From Sphingomonas palmae (lineage in GTDB: Bacteria > Pseudomonadota > Alphaproteobacteria > Sphingomonadales > Sphingomonadaceae), in NCBI RefSeq assembly GCF_900109565.1, contig NZ_FNZZ01000004.1, positions 62,001-126,000 of the forward strand: 64,000 bases of DNA, given 5' to 3'. The notes under the pieces are model-generated. The model was not told the DNA's origin. It ran no database searches and saw only the letters and a program-made list of their open reading frames with translations. The translations under genes were made by a program, and so were the position numbers. Positions 17,445 through 25,902 of the stretch are shown piece after piece. How positions within the stretch are numbered: position 1 is the first letter of the stretch; the number at the start of each line of letters is the position of its first letter.

Positions 17445-18176
17445 TCAGCCGGTGGTGTCTTCCCCACCGGAAGGCACCACCGCGTCACCCAGCTCCTCGG
17501 CGCGGCGCACCGTCACCATTAGGCCAAGGTCCGCATAACCCATACGCCGCTTCGGATCGCTCAGGTCGTCGGGTGCGACCGCGAGGCGTCTGTTGACCTT
17601 GCTGCGGTGATGCATCCGCGCGGTATTCTCCTGCCCTACGTAGCAACCCTTGGTGAAGCTGACGCCGTTCAGCTCGCGCGCATTCGCCTCCAGCCACAAA
17701 GTCTCGCCTGAGCCGAGTTCGGCCACCCCTTCGGTCACGCCGAGCGATAGGCGATGCGCGTGCCAGCCGGCCGCGGGCGCACCGGGCGGCGCGATCCAGC
17801 GATAGCCGAGTGCCGCCAGCCGCGGATCGGGGGCGGCACCCTCGACCGGCTCGCGCGACCAATGCACCGCCAATCTCTCGTCGCGCGCGATCGTGATCGC
17901 GCGGCGCAGGCGGTAGATCGACAGGCGCCGCGCGAGCGCGTCGGCTTGGGTTCCCTCGACATCGAGCAACACGTCGTCGCCGTCCGCCCAAATGATGAAG
18001 TCGAACAACGCCTTGCCCTGCGGCGTCAGCAGCGCGGCGTACGCCGGCAGCCGCGCGGTGTCGTTCGTGACCAATCCTTGCAGGAAGCCGCGCACGTCCT
18101 CGCCCGCGACACGCAGTACCGCGCGATCACTCAAGGTGGTGCCGTCAGGCGCGGTCGTCGGGGTGGCATCGCTCAT
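17445..18176 (-). CDS. ygfZ: YgfZ/GcvT-domain folate-binding protein
   Basis: 243 residues with the YgfZ signature KGCYVGQE near residue 190 (here KGCYVGQENTARMHHR). YgfZ proteins bind tetrahydrofolate and assist maintenance or repair of some Fe-S enzymes such as MiaB. The N-terminal VLRVAGEDVRGFLQGLVTND is the aminomethyltransferase-fold start. It is convergent with the glycosidase gene (2-base gap) and divergent from the dihydroorotase-like gene. Cytoplasmic and probably constitutive. Confidence 0.92.
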   Translation of the reverse strand: MSDATPTTAPDGTTLSDRAVLRVAGEDVRGFLQGLVTNDTARLPAYAALLTPQGKALFDFIIWADGDDVLLDVEGTQADALARRLSIYRLRRAITIARDERLAVHWSREPVEGAAPDPRLAALGYRWIAPPGAPAAGWHAHRLSLGVTEGVAELGSGETLWLEANARELNGVSFTKGCYVGQENTARMHHRSKVNRRLAVAPDDLSDPKRRMGYADLGLMVTVRRAEELGDAVVPSGGEDTTG

Positions 18177-18220
18177 GCCCCCGAGTTAGGGAGGCTCCTC
18201 ACGCGACGAAAGGGCTGGCG

Positions 18221-19549
18221 ATGGCGACCTGTGACCTGAAACTGACGGGCGGCACCGTTCACACGCCGGGTGGTCCCGTGCAGGCCGACGTGGGCGTGAG
18301 CGGCGGGCGGATCGTCGCAATCGGACAGGTGGGCGAGGCCGGCCGCACGATCGACTGCACCGGGCTCGACATCCTGCCGGGCGTCATCGACACGCAGGTC
18401 CACTTCCGCGAACCGGGTCTCGTCCACAAGGAAGACCTGGAAAGCGGCAGCGTCGCCGCGGTTATGGGCGGCGTGACGGGCGTGTTCGAGATGCCCAACA
18501 CCAAACCCAACACCGACAGTGCGGAGGCGATTGCGGACAAGCTGGCGCGCGCCAAGGACCGGATGTGGTGCGACCACGCCTTCTACGTTGGTGCCACGCA
18601 CCACAATCCGCAGGCGCTCGCCGAGCTGGAGCGGATGCCGGGCACCGCGGGCGTCAAGATATTCATGGGCGCATCGACCGGCGACCTGCTGGTCAGCGAC
18701 GACGCCACCTTGTCGCAGGTGCTCGCCCACGGAACGCGCCGCGTCGCGATCCACGCCGAGGACGAGGACCGGATGAACGCGCGCGAGGGTGAGCGCGTCA
18801 CCGGCGACGCCTCGTCGCACCCCGTCTGGCGTGACGACGAGAGCGCGATCCTCGCCACGCGCCGCATCCTGGGGCTGGCGCGTGCGGCGGGGCGGCGCAT
18901 CCACGTGCTCCACGTCACCACGCCGGCCGAGCTCGAGCTGCTCGGCCAGAACAAGGACATCGCGACGTGCGAGGTGACGCCGCAGCATCTGACGCTGGCG
19001 GGCGAGGAAGCGTACCCGCGGCTGGGCACGCTGGCGCAGATGAACCCGCCGATCCGCTCGGGCGCGCACCGCGACGGTTTGTGGCACTGGCTCAACCAGG
19101 GCGTGCCCGACGTGATCGGCTCCGACCACGCGCCGCACACGCTGGAGGAAAAGTCGAAGCCCTACCCCGCCAGCCCAAGCGGCATGCCGGGGGTGCAGAC
19201 GCTGCTGCCGCTGCTCCTCGACCACGCCGCCAACGGTCGGCTAAGCCTGCAGCGAGTGATCGAGCTGACCAGCGCGGGGGCGCAGCGTATCTTCGGGATC
19301 GTCGGCAAGGGACGGATCGTCGCCGGCTACGACGCCGACTTCACGGTGGTCGACCTCAAGAAGCGCTGGACGATCGAGGACCGCTGGCTCGCCTCGCGCA
19401 GCGGCTGGTCGCCGTTCACGGGCATGGAGCTGACCGGCAAACCGATCGGCACGATCGTGCGCGGGCAGGTCGCGATGTGGGAAGACCAGCTCGGCGAGCG
19501 GGCGCAGGGCGCGCCGATCCGGTTCGAGGCGACCGCGTTCGGGCGCTAA
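18221..19549 (+). CDS. Dihydroorotase-like cyclic amidohydrolase
   Basis: 442 residues, class I dihydroorotase/allantoinase-like. The carboxylated-Lys segment GVKIFMGASTGDLL, the His of AIHAEDE, the His of VLHVTT and the Asp of GSDHAPHT are all present. The first metal motif reads DTQVHFREPG where class I dihydroorotases have DxHVHxREPG, so the first metal His is Gln. This makes canonical dihydroorotase activity uncertain; I recall the variant as a recurring alphaproteobacterial subgroup, possibly with a separate function. Monocistronic, starting 44 bases from divergent ygfZ. Confidence 0.85.
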   Translation: MATCDLKLTGGTVHTPGGPVQADVGVSGGRIVAIGQVGEAGRTIDCTGLDILPGVIDTQVHFREPGLVHKEDLESGSVAAVMGGVTGVFEMPNTKPNTDSAEAIADKLARAKDRMWCDHAFYVGATHHNPQALAELERMPGTAGVKIFMGASTGDLLVSDDATLSQVLAHGTRRVAIHAEDEDRMNAREGERVTGDASSHPVWRDDESAILATRRILGLARAAGRRIHVLHVTTPAELELLGQNKDIATCEVTPQHLTLAGEEAYPRLGTLAQMNPPIRSGAHRDGLWHWLNQGVPDVIGSDHAPHTLEEKSKPYPASPSGMPGVQTLLPLLLDHAANGRLSLQRVIELTSAGAQRIFGIVGKGRIVAGYDADFTVVDLKKRWTIEDRWLASRSGWSPFTGMELTGKPIGTIVRGQVAMWEDQLGERAQGAPIRFEATAFGR

Positions 19550-19595
19550 GGCGTTAAACAAAGGGCGCGGCGTCAGGTTCGCGGCGCCATCCGCC

Positions 19596-20354
19596 TCAGA
19601 ACGGCATCCACTTCGACTTTTCGCTGAACTTCATCCAGCCGACGTTGACGCCCGCGCGCCAGCCGACGCCCAAGCGCACCGGGATCAGCACCACGTTGCC
19701 GCGCCGCAGGTAGGTCGCGGCGAACCCGCCGACGAAGTACAGCCGCCCCTCCGCACCCGGGAAGCGCTTGAACAGCTCCTGCGTGTCGTAGAGGTTGTAG
19801 ACCAGCACGAAGACCTTGTTCGCATCGCCGCCGACGTCGAACCCGACCGAAGGACCGGTCCAATAGACCGGGCGCTGCCCCTCGACCTTGTGCGTCATGA
19901 TGCCCGAGCCGTAGCGAAGCCCCAGGATGAACGCGCCCGACGCTTCACGTCCCGCGATATAGGCGTTGGGTTCGCCCTGCTCTTTCAGGATCTTCTCGAT
20001 CAAGGAGGCGAAGCCTTCCGCGCCCTTGCCGAACACGTCCTCGCCCGCGCCGATCAGGTCGTCGCGCTTGAACGTGTCGGCCGCCGCGGTGGTCTGCGTC
20101 GGGTCGACCGGTGCGCCGCTGCGCGCGGTGTTGCCGGTCACGGTCGCGCTGGAGGCAGGCGGCGGTGTCTGTACCGGCGCATCGGGATAGCGCGGCGAGG
20201 CGTCGCGCAGCACTTCCTGCGGCCCCTGCACATCGGCGTCGATCGCCGCATTGGGATCAATCGAGCGCACCTGCGCCAGCGCCGGCGCTACCTGCAATCC
20301 CGCCATCGCCACCGCGGCAACCAGACTGCCCAGCCCACGCATCCACTTACTCAT
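19596..20354 (-). CDS. DUF1134/EipA-family envelope protein
   Basis: 252 residues with a signal peptide ending near APALAQ, then a low-complexity Pro/Thr-rich stretch to about residue 95. The DUF1134 core follows, with repeated small-residue beta strands (GIMTHKVEG, VYWTGPSVGFDVGGDA, YFVGGFAATYLRRGN). EipA of Brucella, the best-studied member, is a periplasmic beta-barrel-like protein needed for envelope integrity. The core is complete. Periplasmic location is inferred from the signal peptide. Upstream is the 160-base gap shared with tRNA-Ser. Confidence 0.88.
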   Translation of the reverse strand: MSKWMRGLGSLVAAVAMAGLQVAPALAQVRSIDPNAAIDADVQGPQEVLRDASPRYPDAPVQTPPPASSATVTGNTARSGAPVDPTQTTAAADTFKRDDLIGAGEDVFGKGAEGFASLIEKILKEQGEPNAYIAGREASGAFILGLRYGSGIMTHKVEGQRPVYWTGPSVGFDVGGDANKVFVLVYNLYDTQELFKRFPGAEGRLYFVGGFAATYLRRGNVVLIPVRLGVGWRAGVNVGWMKFSEKSKWMPF

Positions 20355-20512
20355 GACACTCGCCCCATCACCCGATGGCGCAATCTACGCTCCCCCCTGC
20401 TGTCCCGGCAATGAACGTTCGACAATATGGCACGATTTCGCGTCTGTTCGATGCGAGAGCCCGGTTGATCACCGCCCTGCGCCTCGCTATAGCCCGCCCT
20501 CGCGCCGCATCC

Positions 20513-20602
20513 GGAGACGTGGGTGAGTGGCTGAAACCAACGCTTTGCTAAAGCGTCGTACGGGAAACCGTACCGAGGGTTCGAATCCCTCCGTCTCCGC
20601 CA
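20513..20602 (+). tRNA. tRNA-Ser (anticodon GCU)
   Basis: 90 bases including an encoded CCA. The acceptor stem GGAGACG pairs with CGTCTCC; the discriminator is G. The anticodon stem ACGCT/AGCGT encloses TTGCTAA, giving anticodon GCT at 20547-20549, which reads AGC and AGU. The long variable arm (around CGTACGGGAAACCGTACC) is the class II arm expected of serine tRNA. The T-arm has GGTTCGAATCC. Confidence 0.97.
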
Positions 20603-20689
20603 TGCCTCGGACGCCGTGGGCGCCGGCTTAGTCGACGCGGCGCGTATGCAGGATCAGGACGATCCTTGTGCATCGTCCATCAGGCACCC

Positions 20690-21049
20690 TTACTGATAAT
20701 GCGAAAGGCGCTCGAAGCCGGTATTGGTCTTTGCCATCCGGCGCAGCTTCCTGATCACGCTGCGCACGTGGCGGTCGAAGCGACGATCATCGTAGACGCC
20801 GCGCCAGATATAGTCGTCGCGATCGAGCAGCGTGTCGAGTGCGGCGACGAAGCTGGCCTGCGTAGCGGTCGCGGCGTCGGTGTTCACGCCAGAGCAGACC
20901 AGCTCCTCGGCGCTCGCGATATCGCAGTCGTCCTCGCCTGAGCGGCCACGCCGTTGTGCGCTCGCCTGATCCGCCCGGGACGATGCGATGCGGCTGTTCA
21001 GCCAGGTACGCACGGCGGTCTGGTTCCACTCATCTGGCTGTTTGGTCAT
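20690..21049 (-). CDS. Hypothetical protein, charged helical
   Basis: 119 residues from the ATG at 21049. Arg-rich with no recognised domain. The C-terminal part (DDYIWRGVYDDRRFDRHVRSVIRKLRRM) is predicted helical. No signal peptide or membrane segment. It lies 17 bases downstream of another small gene on the same strand, with GAAGGG about 11 bases before the start, so the two likely form an operon. Function unknown. Coding support is the position next to a convincing start and a composition unlike the shadow frames. Confidence 0.5.
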   Translation of the reverse strand: MTKQPDEWNQTAVRTWLNSRIASSRADQASAQRRGRSGEDDCDIASAEELVCSGVNTDAATATQASFVAALDTLLDRDDYIWRGVYDDRRFDRHVRSVIRKLRRMAKTNTGFERLSHYQ

Positions 21050-21066
21050 CGCTCGTCGCCCTTCGC

Positions 21067-21273
21067 CTAAAACGATCGTCGCGACACGGCGATCAGGTCC
21101 ACCTTGCGCAGGCTGCGCGCGACGCGCCGGGCCTCCAGCACGCCCAGGCCACCCTTCCGCAGCGCCGTCACCAGCTGCCGCTCGGTCAGCGGCGCGGAGA
21201 CGGCGTCGAGGAGGCCGAGCGCGGCGGCGCGCACGTCGGCCGGTGCGGCGTGCAGGGCATCGAAGGCGGTCAT
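21067..21273 (-). CDS. Small hypothetical protein
   Basis: 68 residues from the ATG at 21273, which has a good GGGAG 4 bases upstream. The sequence APLTERQLVTALRKGGLGVLEARRVARSLRKVDLI reads like a small helical, possibly winged-helix-like, DNA-binding or regulatory domain, but this is only an impression. An in-frame extension to 21525 lacks a convincing start and ordinary codon use. It precedes the 119-residue gene in a probable two-gene unit. Confidence 0.5.
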   Translation of the reverse strand: MTAFDALHAAPADVRAAALGLLDAVSAPLTERQLVTALRKGGLGVLEARRVARSLRKVDLIAVSRRSF

Positions 21274-21652
21274 GGTTCTCCCGACGGACAGAGCGCGGCA
21301 ATAGCTGGAACCCGGACGAACGCACGTAAACCATGCGCTGACCGGAATGAACCGCGCCATCGTTATGGCGTGATCGCCCGCGCTGATCGACCCCCAAATC
21401 GAAGCGGCTGGATCGGTGATACTGAGTGATGCCATCCTCTCGCGCGGCTGGTGCGCTGATTGATCAGCAAACGGTCTTCGCGCGGACGATCCGGCGACCG
21501 CGCCCACGGGATCGTGAACACGCACCCGCGATGCCTTGGCGGCGGAACCGGCGCATCCCCGACTTAGAGGCTAAGTGGGTGCCTCTGTCCGCCCGGGGGT
21601 GACCTGACCCGCAATCGCGGTACAAGCCGTCAGCCAATTACCGGAGCGTGTA
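21274..21652. other. Intergenic region with several short palindromes
   Basis: No gene supported. It holds CGCCAT-CGTT-ATGGCG (21355-21370) and GCTGAT-TG-ATCAGC (21455-21468). A short inverted repeat CTTAG-AGG-CTAAG lies close to 21565-21580. It separates the leftward small-gene pair from the rightward antiporter gene, so both promoters should be here, but I cannot place -35/-10 elements with confidence. Confidence 0.4.
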
Positions 21653-23302
21653 TTGAACGTCGTCACCTTGTGCCTCTTCCTGCTGCTGGCGGTTGTTGCG
21701 AGCAGCATCGTCTCGCGCCTGCTGCCCTCCGCTCTGCCCCGCCCGCTGGTCCAGATCGGGCTCGGCGCGCTGATCGGGCTGTTCGCGGGCATCCGGGTCG
21801 AGCTCGATCCCGACCTGTTCTTCCTGCTGCTCGTCCCGCCGCTGCTGTTCCTCGACGGCTGGCGCATTCCGAAGGACGAGCTGTTTCGCGACAGTCGCGC
21901 GATCCTCGGGCTGGCGCTGGGTCTGGTTTTCCTGACCGTGTTGGGTGTCGGCCTGTTCATCCACTGGCTGATCCCGGCGATGCCTGTCGCGGTCGCCTTC
22001 GCACTCGCCGCAATCGTCTCCCCGACCGATCCGATCGCGGTCGGCGCGGTCGCGCAGAAGGTCACGGTCCCCAAGAGGATGATGCACATCTTGGAGGGCG
22101 AGTCGCTCCTCAACGATGCCTCGGGCCTCGTGTGCCTGCGCTTCGCGATCGCGGCGGCGCTGAGCGGCACCTTCTCGCTCGGCAGTGCCGCGACGACGTT
22201 CGCGTGGATGGCGCTGGCGGGCGTCGCGATCGGTGTCGCGACCGCCTGGGCGGTGGTGCGCGGCAAGGCGCTGTTCGCCGAGCGGTTCGGCGACGATACC
22301 GGCTCGAACATCCTGGTCAGCCTGCTGATCCCGTTCGGGGCCTATCTGCTCGCCGAGCACGTCCATGCCTCGGGCGTGCTCGCCGCGGCGGCATCGGGCA
22401 TCGCAATGACCTTCGCCGGCAGCGGCGTGGCACTCGGGGCTGTCGCGCGGATCAGGCGCCGTGCGGTATGGGACATGCTGCAGTTCACGCTGAACGGCGT
22501 CATCTTCGTGCTGCTGGGCGAGCAATTCCCCGACCTGATCCACCGCGCGCGCGCGACGATCGCGGTGACCGGGCATGGCAGCATGTGGTGGCTGCTGCTC
22601 TACGTCGGTGCGATCGTCGCGGCGCTCGGCGCCTTGCGCTACGCCTGGGTGTGGGTGGCACTGCGCTTCACGCTGCTGCGCGCGCGGCGCGCCGGCGCGA
22701 CGAACACCGCTAGCCCGCCGCAGCGGATCATCGCCGCGATGTCGGCCGCGGGCGCACGCGGCGCGATCACGCTCGCGGGTGCGCTGACGCTGCCGATGAC
22801 GATGAATGACGGCTCGCCCTTCCCGGCACGCGATCTCGCCATCCTGCTCGCCTCCGGCGTGATCCTCGCCTCGCTCGTGATCGCGTCGGTCGGTCTGCCG
22901 TTGCTGCTGCGCGGGCTGCACCTGCCCGTCGACGAAGGCATCGCGGAGGAACGCGACCGCGCGCGCATCAAGGGCGCGAAGGCGGCGATCGCCGAGATCG
23001 AGCGCGTCCAGCACCGAATGGCGGAGGAGCACGGCGACGCCGATCGCTCGACCGAGATCGCCGCGCGCATCATGGACCAGTACCGCGAGCGGATCGACAG
23101 CATCACCGCCGACGACGACGACCGGACGTGGCACGCGCAGCGATACGGGCTAGAGCGGACGCTGCGGCTCGCAGGGATCCGTGCCGAGCGCGCGACCTTG
23201 TTCGACCTCGCGCGGCAGGGCGAGATCAGCAACACGCTGGCGGACCAGCTCGGGCGCGAACTCGACCTCGCCGACGCGCGCCTCACCCGTCACAGTGTCT
23301 GA
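21653..23302 (+). CDS. Na+/H+ antiporter, CPA1 family
   Basis: 549 residues. About 12 hydrophobic segments to residue 420 and a charged helical cytoplasmic tail of about 130 residues. The CPA1 core signature FALAAIVSPTDPIAVGAV carries the ion-binding region (D of SPTD), and LEGESLLNDASGLV carries the ND motif. It exchanges cytoplasmic Na+ or K+ for protons in the inner membrane. The start is the TTG at 21653 with GGAGCG upstream; the next methionine would remove the first membrane segment. Followed after 124 bases by a second antiporter. Confidence 0.9.
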   Translation: MNVVTLCLFLLLAVVASSIVSRLLPSALPRPLVQIGLGALIGLFAGIRVELDPDLFFLLLVPPLLFLDGWRIPKDELFRDSRAILGLALGLVFLTVLGVGLFIHWLIPAMPVAVAFALAAIVSPTDPIAVGAVAQKVTVPKRMMHILEGESLLNDASGLVCLRFAIAAALSGTFSLGSAATTFAWMALAGVAIGVATAWAVVRGKALFAERFGDDTGSNILVSLLIPFGAYLLAEHVHASGVLAAAASGIAMTFAGSGVALGAVARIRRRAVWDMLQFTLNGVIFVLLGEQFPDLIHRARATIAVTGHGSMWWLLLYVGAIVAALGALRYAWVWVALRFTLLRARRAGATNTASPPQRIIAAMSAAGARGAITLAGALTLPMTMNDGSPFPARDLAILLASGVILASLVIASVGLPLLLRGLHLPVDEGIAEERDRARIKGAKAAIAEIERVQHRMAEEHGDADRSTEIAARIMDQYRERIDSITADDDDRTWHAQRYGLERTLRLAGIRAERATLFDLARQGEISNTLADQLGRELDLADARLTRHSV

Positions 23303-23426
23303 GGCAATGGGGCGTGCGCATCGCACCTTTCCTGAGCGCTGTAAGCGCTCGTTGCCGCGCCGGAACAAACGCGGCGGCTGAAATCTTGGTAGGCAGTCGC
23401 GCCGCGCGCGCGACTGGGGAGTTGCA

Positions 23427-25280
23427 ATGAACCATCTGGCCTTCGTGCTGGCGCTCGTCGGGCTGCTCGGCATCGGCGCGCAATGGGTCGCGTGGCGCAC
23501 CGGACTGCCCGCGATCGCGCTGATGCTGGTCGCGGGGCTGATCGCCGGGCCTGCGACCGGGCTGATCCGCCCCGAGGAGGATTTCGGCCACCTGCTCGAA
23601 CCCGCGGTGTCGCTCGCGGTCGCGGTGATCCTGTTCGAGGGCGGGCTGAGCCTCAATCTGCGTGAGCTGCAGCATGCCGAGGGCGCTGTCCACCGGCTTG
23701 TGCTGATCGGCGTGCCGCTCGGCTGGGTGCTCGGCGCCCTCGCCTGTTACTATGTCGCGGGGCTGGTGTGGCCGGTCGCGATCCTGTTCGCGGGCATTCT
23801 GGTGGTGACCGGGCCGACCGTGGTCCTGCCGCTGCTGCGGCAATCGAGCGTGGCGGCTCGACCGCGCGCGATCCTGAAATGGGAAGCGATCGTCAACGAT
23901 CCGATCGGCGCCTTGTGCGCGGTCGTCACCTACGAGATTTTGCGCCAGGCGGGCAGCGGCGCGACGATGCTGGAAAGCCTCGTCAGCCTGCTCGCCGCCG
24001 CCGCGGTGGCGGGACTGCTCGGCTACGCAGTGGCGCGGCTGCTCGGCTGGGCGCTGCCGCGCGGCTACGTGCCCGAATATCTGAAGGCACCGGTGATCCT
24101 GGTCGCGGTGATCGGGACGTTCGTCGCCTCCAACGCGATCCAGCAGGAAACCGGGCTGCTCGCGGTCACCGTGATGGGGGTGGCGCTCGGCAACATGCAG
24201 CTGGCGTCGCTGCGCGATTTCCTGACCTTCAAGGAGAATATGACGATTATCCTGGTGTCAGGCGTGTTCGTGCTGCTCTCCGCCTCGCTCGATCTCGGCG
24301 TGCTGCGCCAGTTCGAATGGCGCTTCGGGCTGTTCCTCGTCGCGCTGCTGCTGGTCGTGCGTCCCGCGACCGTGCTGCTCAGCCTAGCCGGCAGCCGGAT
24401 ACCGTGGCGCGAGCGGTTGCTGATCGGCTGGATCGCGCCGCGCGGCGTGGTGATGATCGCGATCACCGGTCTGTTCGCGCTGCGCCTGGACGAACTGGGC
24501 TACGGCGATGGCGGCACGTTGGTCGCGCTGTCGTTCGCGGTCGTCGCCTCCACCATCGTCGCGCACGGATTCACCATCGGCCCGTTCGCCAACCTGCTGG
24601 GCGTGACCGCGCCGGGCGGACGCGGCGTGCTGGTCGTCGGCTCGACCGGCTGGAGCCTGTCGCTCGCGCGCGCGCTGCGTGCCTTGGGCGTCGGCGTCAC
24701 GATCAGCGACACCAGCTGGCAACGCCTCGCCCCCGCGCGTCAAGAAGGCGTGCCGACCTATCACGGCGAAATCCTGGCCGAGGCGACCGAGGAGCAGCTC
24801 GACCTGCAGCAATTCGGCCTGCTCGCCGCGACGACCGAGAACGAGGCATATAACGCGCTGGTTTGCAGCGAGTTCGCCCCTGAACTCGGTCGCGACAACG
24901 TCTACCAATTGGGCGACGCGGCCGGCGACGATCCCAGGCGACTTCCCGACGCGCTACGCGGTCGCGCGATGTTCCGCTCCGGGCTGGGCGTCGAGGATGT
25001 CGCGATGCGCGAGCGCGCGGGCTGGACCTTCGCCGCTGCGAGGATAGTGGACGTGGCCGACTTTGCCGACGCCGCGCGCAGCCTGCCCGAGGACGGCGGG
25101 CCGCTGCTGTTGCTCAGAAAGGACGGCTCGCTGCGGATGTTCTCGCACGCGTCGACGCCGACGCCGTCGCACGGCGACACCGTGCTGCTCTACGTGCCGA
25201 GCGACCGGATCGACGCGGCGGGGTGGCAGGCGCTGGGCGCCGCCGATCAACTACACCGGGCAGAGGAGATCACCGCATGA
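23427..25280 (+). CDS. CPA1-family cation:proton antiporter with a C-terminal Rossmann (TrkA-N/RCK-like) domain
   Basis: 617 residues: about 12-13 membrane segments to residue 390, then a soluble part starting GRGVLVVGSTGWSLSLARALRALGV, which resembles a TrkA-N nucleotide-binding fold with a degraded glycine motif. The membrane core has ILVVTGPTVVLPLL and WEAIVNDPIGAL, matching the TGPT and ND ion-binding positions of CPA1 antiporters. GGGGAGTTGCA precedes the ATG. The soluble domain suggests regulation by a nucleotide or redox ligand. It overlaps the lipoprotein gene as ATGA. Confidence 0.9.
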   Translation: MNHLAFVLALVGLLGIGAQWVAWRTGLPAIALMLVAGLIAGPATGLIRPEEDFGHLLEPAVSLAVAVILFEGGLSLNLRELQHAEGAVHRLVLIGVPLGWVLGALACYYVAGLVWPVAILFAGILVVTGPTVVLPLLRQSSVAARPRAILKWEAIVNDPIGALCAVVTYEILRQAGSGATMLESLVSLLAAAAVAGLLGYAVARLLGWALPRGYVPEYLKAPVILVAVIGTFVASNAIQQETGLLAVTVMGVALGNMQLASLRDFLTFKENMTIILVSGVFVLLSASLDLGVLRQFEWRFGLFLVALLLVVRPATVLLSLAGSRIPWRERLLIGWIAPRGVVMIAITGLFALRLDELGYGDGGTLVALSFAVVASTIVAHGFTIGPFANLLGVTAPGGRGVLVVGSTGWSLSLARALRALGVGVTISDTSWQRLAPARQEGVPTYHGEILAEATEEQLDLQQFGLLAATTENEAYNALVCSEFAPELGRDNVYQLGDAAGDDPRRLPDALRGRAMFRSGLGVEDVAMRERAGWTFAAARIVDVADFADAARSLPEDGGPLLLLRKDGSLRMFSHASTPTPSHGDTVLLYVPSDRIDAAGWQALGAADQLHRAEEITA

Positions 25281-25897
25281 CGAAGACCGCATCCGCGCTG
25301 CTGACGCTCCTGCTGCTCGCCGCGTGCGACGGCGCATCGCCGCGGCCCGAACCGTCGCCGTCGCCGACCTCTACGACCGGTTTCGACAACAGCGCCGCGG
25401 CGCAGTCGATCATGCAGCCCGAGGTGATCGCGGCGAGCAAGCCCGAACCGACGCCCACCCCGGTAGCCGCGCCACCAACGGGTGCGACGATCCTGTTCGA
25501 ACGTGGTGCCTTGCTCGACGATCAGGCGCGCGCGACCCTCGACGAACTGCTCGCAGCGCCGGCGCTGCCGCCGCAAGCGCGCTGGATACTGCGCGGCAGC
25601 AGCGACAATGACGGCGAAAACGCCGCCAACCTGCGCGTGTCGCGCCGGCGCGCGGAGGCCGTGCGCGATTACCTGATCGAGAAGAAGGTCGACCCGGCGC
25701 TCGTCACCGTGGTCGCGCTGGGGGCGGGGCGCCCGATCGCGCCCAACGTGAAACTCGACGGCAGCGACGATCCCGACGGCCGCCGCCGCAACCGCCGCGT
25801 CGACATCGAGATCGTGGCACCGCCCGCGACCGACCCGGCGGAAGCGCCCGCGTCCGAGGCCAGCCCGCCGGAGCCGCTCGCCAACGCGCAAGGCTGA
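25277..25897 (+). CDS. OmpA-family lipoprotein
   Basis: 206 residues. The N-terminus TLLLLAACDGA has a lipobox with Cys near residue 17, followed by a Pro/Ser-rich linker and an OmpA C-terminal domain (about residues 70-185). This has the peptidoglycan-binding pattern LRVSRRRAEAVRDYLIEKKV and GRRRNRRVDIEI. It is probably an outer-membrane lipoprotein contacting peptidoglycan. Translationally coupled to the upstream antiporter with a good GAGGAG site, which is an unusual partner for an ion exchanger. The potassium channel follows 5 bases after its stop. Confidence 0.87.
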   Translation: MTKTASALLTLLLLAACDGASPRPEPSPSPTSTTGFDNSAAAQSIMQPEVIAASKPEPTPTPVAAPPTGATILFERGALLDDQARATLDELLAAPALPPQARWILRGSSDNDGENAANLRVSRRRAEAVRDYLIEKKVDPALVTVVALGAGRPIAPNVKLDGSDDPDGRRRNRRVDIEIVAPPATDPAEAPASEASPPEPLANAQG

Positions 25898-25902
25898 CGC
25901 GG

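Noticed and set aside
21638..23134. 498-codon minus-strand open frame over the first antiporter
   Set aside because: Composition is Arg/Gln/Asp repeat-like, typical of antisense in GC-rich DNA; the plus strand encodes an intact CPA1 antiporter.
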